Shown here: piece by piece, positions 1 to 6,987 of the stretch
How positions within the stretch are numbered: position 1 is the first letter of the stretch
Layout: the number at the start of each line of letters is the position of its first letter
Assembly (NCBI RefSeq): GCF_021398715.1
Contig: NZ_CP090347.1
Coordinates: forward strand, 1,364,001 to 1,428,000
From: Microbacterium binotii
GTDB taxonomy: Bacteria; Actinomycetota; Actinomycetes; Actinomycetales; Microbacteriaceae
Direction of reading: 5' to 3'
DNA: 64,000 bases
Program-made: the position numbers and the translations under genes
The notes under the pieces: generated by a model
The model's database searches: none
The model's input: only the letters and a program-made list of their open reading frames with translations
What the model was told of the DNA's origin: nothing

Positions 1-612
1 CGGGCCGGGCTCCCCCCGCTTGTTCAGATCCGTCACAACGGAGCGCAACGCCTCTCGCGCCAAGACGCGGCGGGCACACTCACGAACGATGTTCGCCTGG
101 AAGTCGTTGGGCACGTCGCGGCCGTCGACGCGCACATAGCCGTACGGCGGGTAACCGTGAGGCTCGCCCTTCTCCGCCTTCTCCTGGAACTTCCGCTTGA
201 GTCGGCGCGACGTGTTCTCGACCTCGAGGCGGGCGAACACACCCATCTGGCGAGCCATAGCTCGCCCCTCGGGTGTTTCGAGGTCAATGGTGCCGCTGAC
301 GTTGGCGAGTGTCAGGCCGTGGCGATCGGCGAGGTCGATGATGTCCTCGAGTTCACGCGGAGTGCGGGTGAGTCGATCGACCGCCCACACGACCACTGCC
401 TGCAGGTGGCCGGAGCGGATGTCGCGGACCATGCGCTCATAAGCGGGCCGGGACTTCGACCTGGTCGCGCTGACGTCATTGTCGGAATAGACGTGCACGA
501 CCTCCCACCCGCGGCTTGCGGCGACGCGTTCGCAGTCCTCTCGTTGGCGGGTCACGCCGAGCTCGGTGCCCTCTGTGTCCTTCGAGATCCGGACGTAGAT
601 TCCTGCGTGCAT
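1..612 (-). CDS. Serine site-specific recombinase (N-terminal part, runs off the window)
   Basis: This large serine recombinase is the integrase of a mobile element. The 204 visible residues begin MHAGIYVRISKD, with the nucleophilic serine of the resolvase fold at about residue 10. The resolvase core motif VVVWAVDRLTR and the helix GRAMARQMGVFARLE follow at about residues 75-130. The start of the Recombinase DNA-binding domain (KGEPHGYPPYGY, then TDLNKRGEPG) lies near the window edge. The ATG at 610-612 is the only sensible start. The C-terminus is off the left edge, so intactness is unknown. Its 5' end lies about 25 bp from a truncated tadC-like gene, so the element appears inserted in the pilus locus. 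Serine integrases normally use attP sites next to their own gene. The family call is firm; whether it belongs to a prophage or an integrative element is not determinable. Confidence 0.9.
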   Translation of the reverse strand, partial: MHAGIYVRISKDTEGTELGVTRQREDCERVAASRGWEVVHVYSDNDVSATRSKSRPAYERMVRDIRSGHLQAVVVWAVDRLTRTPRELEDIIDLADRHGLTLANVSGTIDLETPEGRAMARQMGVFARLEVENTSRRLKRKFQEKAEKGEPHGYPPYGYVRVDGRDVPNDFQANIVRECARRVLAREALRSVVTDLNKRGEPGP

Positions 613-617
613 GTGGC

Positions 618-635
618 GAGGTTATAACCAACCTC
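618..635. other. Palindromic sequence at the element/chromosome junction, candidate att core
   Basis: GAGGTT and AACCTC flank a centre here, and GGTTATAACC inside it (620-629) is a perfect 10-bp palindrome. It sits between the recombinase start codon and the place where tadC-like coding begins. That is where a serine integrase attachment site is expected. The assignment is inference; the other junction is outside the window. Confidence 0.35.
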
Positions 636-724
636 TGACACCGCTCGTCTTCCTCATCCTGCCGCTCAGCGTGCTCATCGCTGTGTTCCCCGGCATCGTC
701 CTGCTGCGGCTGGGGTTGTCATGA
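635..724 (+). pseudogene. 3' remnant of a tadC-like (type II secretion F domain) gene
   Basis: The frame ending in TGA at 722-724 reads LTPLVFLILPLSVLIAVFPG and then IVLLRLGLS. This is the typical last transmembrane segment of a TadC/T2SS F-domain protein, an inner-membrane platform protein of the Flp (tad) pilus. Only the last 30 or so codons are present, because the recombinase-bearing element lies immediately upstream. The downstream genes are pilin-like and TadE-like, as in a normal tad operon, which supports the identification. The 5' part of the gene should be on the far side of the element, outside this window. Whether a chimeric frame restores a functional C-terminus cannot be judged here. 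Confidence 0.65.
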
Positions 725-762
725 CCCCTGTCCGGCCCCTCGTGCTCATGAAGGAGGGCACC

Positions 763-957
763 ATGTTCGACCGATCACCCATACGTCGCCTGAGGACCGC
801 GTGGGGGAACCTTCTCGCCGACGAACGTGGCGATGTCCCCGGCTGGGTCCTGATCACCTTGATGACCGCGGGCCTCGTGGTCGTGATCTGGGCGCTCGCG
901 GGCCCCGCGCTCGCGGATCTGTTCACTCAGGCGATCGACCGCGTCAGCGGGTTCTGA
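763..957 (+). CDS. Small Flp pilin-like membrane protein of the tad locus
   Basis: This 64-residue protein has a charged N-terminus, then ERGDVPGWVLITLMTAG and one hydrophobic segment (about residues 28-50). In actinobacterial tad loci a small protein of this form follows tadC and resembles a Flp-type pilin subunit or a DUF4244-like protein. A strong ribosome binding site (AAGGAGGG) 7 bases before the ATG at 763 favours this start over the upstream ATG at 721. Its position directly before TadE-like genes supports a pilus role. The sequence gives no direct proof that it is the pilin. Confidence 0.75.
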   Translation: MFDRSPIRRLRTAWGNLLADERGDVPGWVLITLMTAGLVVVIWALAGPALADLFTQAIDRVSGF

Positions 958-960
958 ACG

Positions 961-1356
961 ATGGCCGACCGGCATTCGCTGCTCGACGACGAAGGGGCAG
1001 CCCCCGTCGAGTTCGTGCTGGTCGGTGCCGTCCTGACCTTCCTGACGCTCGCCGTGCTGCAGTTGGGCTTCGCCGTCTACATCCGCAACGTCGTGCACGA
1101 TGCCGCGGTCGAGGGGGCCTATCACGCCGCACTCGCCGATACGAGCCTCGTGAATGGCGTCGCGCGCACCGAGGACGTCGTCGCCCGGGTTGTGGGGGAT
1201 GCGTATCCCGTTGACGTGCAGGTGGCGGAAACCGAGCGTTTCGGCTATCCCGCGACGGAGATCACGGTGCGGGCCACGTTACCGGTGGCGGGCTTGTGGG
1301 GCGTGCCGGAGGCGTTGGAGGTGACCGCTCATGCGCCGAACGAGAGCTTCGACTGA
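961..1356 (+). CDS. TadE-like pilus assembly protein
   Basis: This 131-residue protein has a TadE-type N-terminus: a short charged leader, DDEGAAPVEFVLVGAVLTF, then a single transmembrane helix (about residues 15-38) followed by a periplasmic-type domain with little similarity elsewhere. TadE-like pseudopilins are processed by a prepilin peptidase and take part in Flp pilus assembly. The gene starts 3 bases after the previous stop, and its last codons overlap the next gene, so the four genes to 2217 form one transcription unit. The promoter would normally lie upstream of tadC and has probably been separated by the element inserted at about 630. Confidence 0.8.
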   Translation: MADRHSLLDDEGAAPVEFVLVGAVLTFLTLAVLQLGFAVYIRNVVHDAAVEGAYHAALADTSLVNGVARTEDVVARVVGDAYPVDVQVAETERFGYPATEITVRATLPVAGLWGVPEALEVTAHAPNESFD

Positions 1357-1807
1357 GCCTGTGCCGGTGGTCGCCGACGACGAGGGCAACGCGTCGCTCG
1401 AGTTCATCGTGGCGGGCCTCATCCTCCTCGCACCGCTCGTCTACCTGATCGTCGCGCTCGGAGCGATCCAGTCGCAGGCGCTCGGTGTGGAGGCGGCGGC
1501 TCGTCATGTCGCCCGCGCTGTCTCGACCGCGGCGAACGCGGAGGATGCGGCCGCCCGCGCCGAGCTGGTTCTGGCGACTGTCGCGGAGGAGTACGGCATC
1601 GATCCGGATGCGGTCGTGTTGCGCTGGGAGTGCGCGCCCGGCGGCGTCGAGTGCCCTTCCGCGGGCGCGACGCTGCTTCTGAACGTCAGCACGGACGTGC
1701 CCCTTCCTCTGGTGCCGCCGGTGCTCGGCCTCGACCAGCTCGTATCCGTTCCGGTAGAGGCGAGCGCCGTACAGAAGGTTTCGCGCCTCTGGGGGACGAC
1801 GCCATGA
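1331..1807 (+). CDS. TadE-family protein, second copy
   Basis: This 158-residue protein has the same architecture as its upstream neighbour: a polar N-terminus, DDEGNASLEFIVAGLILLAP, one membrane helix (about 25-45) and an extracytoplasmic domain. Two cysteines in WECAPGGVECP could form a disulfide. The reading frame overlaps the previous gene by 26 bases. An alternative GTG start at 1361 would remove the overlap and is equally possible. Paired TadE-like genes are common at the end of actinobacterial tad operons. The specific role is unknown. Confidence 0.75.
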   Translation: MRRTRASTEPVPVVADDEGNASLEFIVAGLILLAPLVYLIVALGAIQSQALGVEAAARHVARAVSTAANAEDAAARAELVLATVAEEYGIDPDAVVLRWECAPGGVECPSAGATLLLNVSTDVPLPLVPPVLGLDQLVSVPVEASAVQKVSRLWGTTP

Positions 1808-2217
1808 AGCGCGCCATGCACGACGACGAGGGCAGCATCCTGCCGCTCGTGATCGGCTACGCCGTGCTCGCGCTCGCCGCGATCTTCGTCTGCGTGTCGG
1901 CGACGAGCCTGTACCTCGCGCAGAAGCGCCTGGACGGCGTCGCGGATGCAGCGGCCCTCGCCGGAGCGGACGGCTTCACCCTGTCGGTGGTCGACGGTGC
2001 TCCGCGTGCCGAGCTGAGTGCGGACGGCGTGCGAGAGCAGGCGGAGGCCCTGGTGGCGTTCTCCGGTGACGCGATGCTGGTGTCGGCGACGACGCCCGAC
2101 GGCGTCTCGGCGCAGGTAACGGTGGCGGGAGTGTGGCACCCGCCCCTCGTGTCGATGTTCGTCCCCGAGGGCGTCGCACTTGAGGCGACCGCGACCAGCA
2201 GGACGGCGCTGCGGTGA
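1804..2217 (+). CDS. TadG-like / Flp pilus assembly membrane protein
   Basis: This 137-residue protein starts MKRAMHDDEGSILPLVIGYA, followed by a membrane helix to about residue 38 and then KRLDGVADAAALAGADG. That string is the hallmark of the N-terminal TadG/helicase-secretion-neighbourhood family (DGVADAAALAGA). The ATG at 1804 overlaps the previous stop (ATGA) and fixes the start; the longer open frame upstream is not coding. It is the last gene of the pilus cluster. It lacks the long vWA region of full TadG, so the short actinobacterial type is meant. Confidence 0.75.
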   Translation: MKRAMHDDEGSILPLVIGYAVLALAAIFVCVSATSLYLAQKRLDGVADAAALAGADGFTLSVVDGAPRAELSADGVREQAEALVAFSGDAMLVSATTPDGVSAQVTVAGVWHPPLVSMFVPEGVALEATATSRTALR

Positions 2218-2236
2218 ATGCTCCGAGCTGGCGCCG

Positions 2237-2668
2237 CTACAGCCAAGGTGCGAGACCGATGGAGGCTCCGAAAGCCGTCGCGACTTCCTTGCCGATGGTC
2301 TTGAGTGTCAGCGAACGTGATTCCGGACCTCGCGGCATGGGCTTGACCATGAGTGCGGCGATCGACACATCGACTGCGAGTCGAAACACCGCGATCGCTG
2401 TCACTGACACGGCGCCCCAGAACCAATAGTCCGCCGACTCGGGGCCGAGGAGCAGACGAATGACGGCGATGAGAAGAGAGACCGTCCCGAGCGCGACGGC
2501 TGACCACGACAGGAATGTCACAGTCCGAAGGTGTCCCCACTTCAGCGAGAGACGCCGATTCGGCTTCAGGCTTGCGATCGCTGTTATGAGCGGCACGCAC
2601 GCGAACAGCCATGCCATCACGATCCCCATGGAGCCGATGCTAGTTGTCCGATCCGACACCCGAAGCAC
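2237..2668 (-). CDS. Hypothetical four-helix membrane protein
   Basis: I do not recognise this 143-residue protein. It has about four hydrophobic segments (roughly residues 14-34, 47-68, 80-103 and 117-138) and few charged residues apart from a short basic loop KPNRRLSLKWGH. It is convergent with the pilus operon (19-bp gap). The start could be the first ATG (2668) or the in-frame ATG at about 2629 immediately before the first helix. Codon use is slightly less GC-biased than that of its neighbours. Nothing links it functionally to the genes around it. Confidence 0.55.
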   Translation of the reverse strand: MLRVSDRTTSIGSMGIVMAWLFACVPLITAIASLKPNRRLSLKWGHLRTVTFLSWSAVALGTVSLLIAVIRLLLGPESADYWFWGAVSVTAIAVFRLAVDVSIAALMVKPMPRGPESRSLTLKTIGKEVATAFGASIGLAPWL

Positions 2669-2698
2669 TCTGCTTCCGGCGAGGACACCGCCGGTATC

Positions 2699-3220
2699 TC
2701 AGACCGCGTCAGGCGAGGTGAGCGCGGCGATCGTGCCGGGCTCGAGCCACGCCGGGCTGTGCTCGTCCGGGATCGACGGCGCCACAAAGCTGACGCGATC
2801 CGGAGCCCAGCCCGGGGTTACGATGCTGCCGATCAGCGCATAGCCTTGCGGATCGATGAGCCGGAGCGCCTTCGTCGTGCCGGCGGGGCACGCCACCATC
2901 GGCTGCTCACTTGCATCCACATCCGTGCCGAGCACGTGCCGCTCGATGACTCCCGCGTCCGTGGCGAGTAGGTACTCGACCGGTCCGCCCTCGATGAGCA
3001 CGTGGATGTCGTCGGATGCGAGCCGGTGCCAATAGTTGACGGGGCGCTCCGCGTCGAGCAGGTAGTAGATCGAGTTGTGCGCGGCCAGCGTGTCCTCGCC
3101 CACGGTGACCGGCAGTTCGGAGCGGGATCGCGGCGCCCACCACCCGGACTCCACAGGGAGCGGCTCGAGCTGCAGCGCACGGCGCCAGTACGCGGCGCGG
3201 GAGGAGGCCTCGGACGTCAT
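2699..3220 (-). CDS. DUF985-type cupin protein
   Basis: This 173-residue single-domain cupin belongs to the DUF985 group. The family pattern is visible: LEPLPVESGWW near the N-terminus, NSIYYLLDAERPVNYWHRL and DDIHVLIEGGPVEYLL in the middle, then VACPAGTTKALRL and IVTPGWAPDRVSFVAP. The family folds as a small-molecule-binding beta barrel; no reaction is established. The ATG at 3218-3220 begins the conserved part, and an open frame extending further upstream has non-coding composition. It stands alone. Confidence 0.75.
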   Translation of the reverse strand: MTSEASSRAAYWRRALQLEPLPVESGWWAPRSRSELPVTVGEDTLAAHNSIYYLLDAERPVNYWHRLASDDIHVLIEGGPVEYLLATDAGVIERHVLGTDVDASEQPMVACPAGTTKALRLIDPQGYALIGSIVTPGWAPDRVSFVAPSIPDEHSPAWLEPGTIAALTSPDAV

Positions 3221-3369
3221 CCCTCGAGGATGGCAGATGCCCGAGCAGCACGAATCGGGACGCGCGCGACCCGACGTCTCGACATTCCATGTGGCGGATC
3301 GAGCCCGGCCCCTGCTTGACTGACGCCGTGCGGCGCGTCCGCGCCGTCCTGATCTGTGGGCAGATTGAG

Positions 3370-3840
3370 ATGAAGAAGACGATGACGGCTGCTGCGGTTT
3401 TGGTGCTCGCAGGGGGAATCGCGTTGGCGGGTGCGGCAGGAGCAAGCGCCGCCATAGGGGGCCTGCCCTACGACGGAACGGACCCCGCGGCAACCGGATG
3501 TTCGACGGGAGCGGTAACCATCGCGTCTTACCCGATCAAACGCGACGACAACGGCACCACGGTCGGGACCATGAACGTCCGCTACTCGGCGACGTGCGGA
3601 ACGAACTGGTTGCAGGTCAACAGCCTGGATGCCAGCTCCTGGTCAAACAAATACCTCTTCCGTCATGGCGACTCGCAGACGTACTGGTCAGACGCGGACT
3701 TCACCTCCGATTACGGAGCCGGCTGGAGTTATGGAATGCAGCTGAACGCACCCGGCTGCATCACCGTGTGGGCCACTCTTTCGACCCAGCCGGACAACGT
3801 GGGACGCTACGCCGGATCGGGCACGCACTACATCTGTTGA
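3370..3840 (+). CDS. Secreted DUF2690 (YjfA-like) protein
   Basis: This 156-residue protein has a clear Sec signal peptide (MKKTMTAAAVLVLAGGIALAG, cleavage near ASA). The mature part is of DUF2690 type: LPYDGTDPAATGC, then GTMNVRYSATCGTNWLQVN and a final cysteine. The conserved cysteines probably form disulfides outside the cell. The function of the family is not known. The start at 3370 is chosen because it begins the signal peptide; no strong ribosome binding site is visible upstream. Confidence 0.75.
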   Translation: MKKTMTAAAVLVLAGGIALAGAAGASAAIGGLPYDGTDPAATGCSTGAVTIASYPIKRDDNGTTVGTMNVRYSATCGTNWLQVNSLDASSWSNKYLFRHGDSQTYWSDADFTSDYGAGWSYGMQLNAPGCITVWATLSTQPDNVGRYAGSGTHYIC

Positions 3841-3919
3841 CGGTCGGAACGGGCCGTCCCAGGCCGACCCATTCCTCACCACGTCATCGTCAGGAACTCG
3901 CCGTCGTCGGGTCCTCTGC

Positions 3920-4237
3920 CTAAGCGGCACGGATCGCCGCCGTCAGCGACACGACGATGGTCGCGATGAACACGACGATCACGATGACGGCGAACACGAC
4001 GGCTGCCACGCCGCTGAGCAGGAGCGCGCCGGCGCTCGCCGCGGCGCTCGCGGCGAAGCCTGCCCATGCCCACCGCGCCGCCGCGCGGTGCGCAGCGGTC
4101 CAGGCGGCGGGCGAGCGCAGCGTGGACCGCGTGCGGATGCCGGCGAGTCTGTTCTTGCCCAGCACGCCACTCGCGGCGAGCTGGGTGAGCACGGCCGAGA
4201 CGAGGAGCAGAGCGGGGAACACGATCACGCCGGTCAT
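3920..4237 (-). CDS. SdpI-family membrane protein
   Basis: This 105-residue protein has three membrane segments and the SdpI signature NRLAGIRTRSTLRSPAAW followed by AAHRAA. In Bacillus, SdpI is an immunity protein that also signals through an ArsR-type repressor; actinobacterial homologues are mostly uncharacterised. The gene diverges from a GntR regulator whose promoter region it shares (39 bp between start codons). A DUF1648 protein follows the regulator. In full-length SdpI proteins a DUF1648 domain precedes the SdpI domain, so the two halves appear as separate genes here. Confidence 0.75.
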   Translation of the reverse strand: MTGVIVFPALLLVSAVLTQLAASGVLGKNRLAGIRTRSTLRSPAAWTAAHRAAARWAWAGFAASAAASAGALLLSGVAAVVFAVIVIVVFIATIVVSLTAAIRAA

Positions 4238-4254
4238 GCCCTCAGCCTAGCCAA

Positions 4255-4274
4255 TTGTTCTACTAACATTACAA
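4255..4274. promoter_or_regulatory. Probable GntR (YtrA-type) operator over the regulator promoter
   Basis: TTGT-N12-ACAA forms an inverted repeat ending three bases before the regulator start codon. Inside it, TACTAA (4261-4266) would serve as a -10 box giving a leaderless or nearly leaderless transcript. The location fits autoregulation and control of the divergent SdpI gene. Confidence 0.45.
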
Positions 4275-4276
4275 AC

Positions 4277-4624
4277 ATGTTGTTCCGCGTCGATCATGCC
4301 TCCTCGCTGTCGCTCTCCGACCAGATCGCCTTGCAGGTGCGGGCAGGCATCGTGTCGGGTGCGCTGGCGCAGGGGGAGCGCCTTCCGGCCGCGCGCGACC
4401 TGGCGACCGCGCTGCGCGTGAACATGCACACGGTCCTCCGTGCCTACGCGCGGCTGCGCGACGAAGGCATCATCGAGATGCGTCAGGGCCGCGGGGCGTG
4501 GGTGCGTCCGGAGGCCAACCCGACGCTCGTGCGGATCACCGAGCTCGCCGGGCAACTGGCCGCCGAGGCGCGCAAGATCGGACTGAGCCCGCAGGAGATC
4601 CTGCGGCTCGTGGAGTCATCGTGA
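4277..4624 (+). CDS. GntR-family transcriptional regulator, YtrA subfamily
   Basis: This 115-residue protein has an N-terminal winged helix (SLSDQIALQVRAGIVSGALA, GERLPAARDLATALRVNMHT, then the wing GIIEMRQGRGAWV) and only a short helical tail of about 35 residues. That arrangement is typical of the small YtrA subfamily, which usually controls adjacent membrane-protein or ABC-transporter genes. The ATG at 4277 follows an AT-rich promoter with no room for a ribosome binding site, so translation is probably leaderless. The stop codon overlaps the next start (GTGA), so regulator and DUF1648 protein are translationally coupled. Confidence 0.85.
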   Translation: MLFRVDHASSLSLSDQIALQVRAGIVSGALAQGERLPAARDLATALRVNMHTVLRAYARLRDEGIIEMRQGRGAWVRPEANPTLVRITELAGQLAAEARKIGLSPQEILRLVESS

Positions 4625-5586
4625 GGGCGCGGCGCCGCTGGGCGCTGGCACTGACTGCGCTGGCGCTGCCCGCGCTGGCGATCGCCGGCACGGCACTCCT
4701 GTGGCGCGAGGTGCTTCCCGAGCGCATCGCCACGCACTGGTCCGACTTTGGAGCGGCCGACGGCGACGCCCCGACCATTGTCGTGTTCGTCATCGTCCTC
4801 GGAGTCGCGGCTGCGGCGGCGATCACGGGAACGGTGCTCGTCACCGCTGCTCGGCTGACCGCACGCACCACGCAGGCGAGCATGTTCTGGCTCGGGATGC
4901 CCGCCGCGCTCGCCGCGGCATGCTGGCTCGTGCCCGCGTGGCTGACACTGCGCGCGGGATCGGCCGAGGACGCCGTGCTCGGCGTCTGGATCATCCCGCT
5001 GCTGCTCTGCATCCTGTATGGGTTCGTTCCCTACGCGTTGGCGCCGCGGCCAGGAGCGACCGAGGAGCCGGCCTCGCAGACGATGCCTCTCGCGCCGAGC
5101 GAGGTCGGCGCATGGAGCCGCACCCTCACGGCGAACATCTTCGTCTACGCCACGATCGTCGTCGCGGCGATCGCCGTCGTCGTGATCCTCCCGCTCGCGA
5201 TCTCGGGATCGCTCGCCTCGGCCTGGCTCGCACCGGTCATCCTGCTCGTCGCCACGGTGGTGCTCGCCTCCTTCATCCGCATCCGCGTGAGCGCGGACTG
5301 GCGCGGCCTGCGCGTCGTGTCGCTTCTGCTGCGCATTCCGCTCAAGCGCGTCCCGCTGGACCGCATCCGTCGCGCCGAAGCCGCACAGCTGAACCCCGGC
5401 GAGTGGGGAGGATGGGGCTACCGCATCATGCCGGGGCGCTCTGCGCTCGTGCTGCGCAGCGGTCCAGGGCTCGTCATCACGAGCGTGGACGGCACGCAGT
5501 TCGCGATCAGCCTCGCGGATGCCGACGACCCCGCCCGTCTGCTCAACACGCTGCGCGGGCAGGAGGTCGGCGCGGACTCAGCGTGA
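4621..5586 (+). CDS. DUF1648 domain membrane protein
   Basis: This 321-residue protein starts at a GTG overlapping the regulator stop. It has about seven hydrophobic segments. The DUF1648 motif near the N-terminus (LPERIATHWSDFGAADG, about residues 32-48) follows the first helix. The C-terminal third is a soluble domain rich in Arg and Leu (RVSADWRGLRVVSLLLRIPL). DUF1648 is otherwise the N-terminal domain of SdpI immunity proteins. Membership in an operon with the GntR regulator and divergence from an SdpI gene suggest one stress or bacteriocin-response module. That function is inferred. Confidence 0.75.
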   Translation: MRARRRWALALTALALPALAIAGTALLWREVLPERIATHWSDFGAADGDAPTIVVFVIVLGVAAAAAITGTVLVTAARLTARTTQASMFWLGMPAALAAACWLVPAWLTLRAGSAEDAVLGVWIIPLLLCILYGFVPYALAPRPGATEEPASQTMPLAPSEVGAWSRTLTANIFVYATIVVAAIAVVVILPLAISGSLASAWLAPVILLVATVVLASFIRIRVSADWRGLRVVSLLLRIPLKRVPLDRIRRAEAAQLNPGEWGGWGYRIMPGRSALVLRSGPGLVITSVDGTQFAISLADADDPARLLNTLRGQEVGADSA

Positions 5587-5592
5587 TCCGGG

Positions 5593-6987
5593 TCAGGCGC
5601 TGGGTCTTGCCCGCGCCGCAGCGACACCCCGCGGCAGGAAGGCGGCGCCCGCGACCGCCACGAACCCCGAGAGGCCCAGCACGCCGAGCGCCATGACCGG
5701 GCCGGAGACGGCGAGCAGCATCGCGGTGACGGCGCTGCCGAGCACGGCGCCCACCTGGCGGGTCGCGTTGTACGTGCCGGATGCGGCCCCGGCGAACTCC
5801 ACGGGCACCGAGGTCATCGCGGCGGTCGCGAGCGGCGACCAGACGAACGAGTTCGCGAAGCCGAAGAGTCCGAGTGCGAGCACGAGCACGCTGATCGGAG
5901 CGCCGGTGTCAGCCGCGACGGCACACGCGCAGACGGACACGACCATCGCCGCCGACCCCGTGACGGCCACGGGTCGCGCACCCCACCGGCGCACACAGAG
6001 GCCGGCGAGCGGCGCCGTCACCGCCGACACCACGCCGAGGGGGAGCACGACGAGGGTCGCCGTGCCCACATCCAATCCGCGCTCGTTCTGCAGGTGGAGC
6101 ATGACGGGGATGAGCGCTGCGCCCACGATGAAGCTCGCGCTCGTCGCGGACGACACCGCCGCGACGAACCCACGGCTGCGCACGAGCAGCCCCGGAACCA
6201 GCGCACGCCGCGGGTCGCGCGGCTGGAACACGAACGCGAGAACAGTCAGCAAGACGCCCGCCGCTGCGACGACGATCGTCAGCCATCCCGCCGTGTGCGG
6301 GGCCTCATGCACCGCGAACACCAGGGCGAACACGCCCACGGCGCTCGCCGCCGCCGTCACCACCGGCACGGTGCCGCCGGCCGCGGGCAGGCGCGGTGCC
6401 CACCACACCACCATCGCCAGCGCGACGGCACCGAGCGGAACGTTGACGAGGAAGATCGCGGGCCAGCCCGCCCAGGCGATCAGCACACCGCCCAGCAGCG
6501 GACCGCTCGCGGCCGCGACACCGCCGACCGCGCTCCAGACGCCGAGCGCGGTCGGCAGGGATGCGGCGGGGAACACCCGACGGATCATGGCGAGGGATTG
6601 CGGCGTCATCAGGGCCGCACCGGCGCCCTGCGCGATCCGCGCCGCGACCAGCACCTCCAGGGTCGGTGCCAGTCCGCACGCCAGCGACGCCGCCACGAAC
6701 ACGCCTAACCCCACGATGTACACGCGTCGGGGGCCGAAACGATCTCCCCACCGCCCGCTGCACAGCAGCGGCACCGCGTAGGCGAACAGGTAGCCGCTGT
6801 TGACCCAGACCGTCGCCGCATCCGTCACCTCGAAGTCGGCCGCGATCGAGGGCACGGCCACCGCGACGATCGTCGAGTCGAGGAGCATCAGGAAGAACCC
6901 GAGACACATCGCCACGAGCGTCAGCCACGGCGAACGCGTGCGCGCAGGGCGAGGTGGAGCCGCGGATACGGCGACGGGAGCGGTCAC
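5593..6987 (-). CDS. MFS transporter, DHA2 (14-helix) family
   Basis: This 464-residue proton-coupled transporter is of the EmrB/QacA type. The first helix reads LGFFLMLLDSTIVAVAVPSI and carries the DHA2 motif with the acidic residue in helix 1. The A-loop GRWGDRFGPRRVY follows helix 2, and about 14 hydrophobic stretches are present. The GTG at 6987 overlaps the preceding stop (GTGA), making it the last gene of the eight-gene catabolic operon. Its likely job is to export a product or toxic analogue of the pathway substrate; import is also possible. An ATG further upstream in the same frame lies inside the preceding gene and is not used. Confidence 0.85.
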   Translation of the reverse strand: MTAPVAVSAAPPRPARTRSPWLTLVAMCLGFFLMLLDSTIVAVAVPSIAADFEVTDAATVWVNSGYLFAYAVPLLCSGRWGDRFGPRRVYIVGLGVFVAASLACGLAPTLEVLVAARIAQGAGAALMTPQSLAMIRRVFPAASLPTALGVWSAVGGVAAASGPLLGGVLIAWAGWPAIFLVNVPLGAVALAMVVWWAPRLPAAGGTVPVVTAAASAVGVFALVFAVHEAPHTAGWLTIVVAAAGVLLTVLAFVFQPRDPRRALVPGLLVRSRGFVAAVSSATSASFIVGAALIPVMLHLQNERGLDVGTATLVVLPLGVVSAVTAPLAGLCVRRWGARPVAVTGSAAMVVSVCACAVAADTGAPISVLVLALGLFGFANSFVWSPLATAAMTSVPVEFAGAASGTYNATRQVGAVLGSAVTAMLLAVSGPVMALGVLGLSGFVAVAGAAFLPRGVAAARARPSA

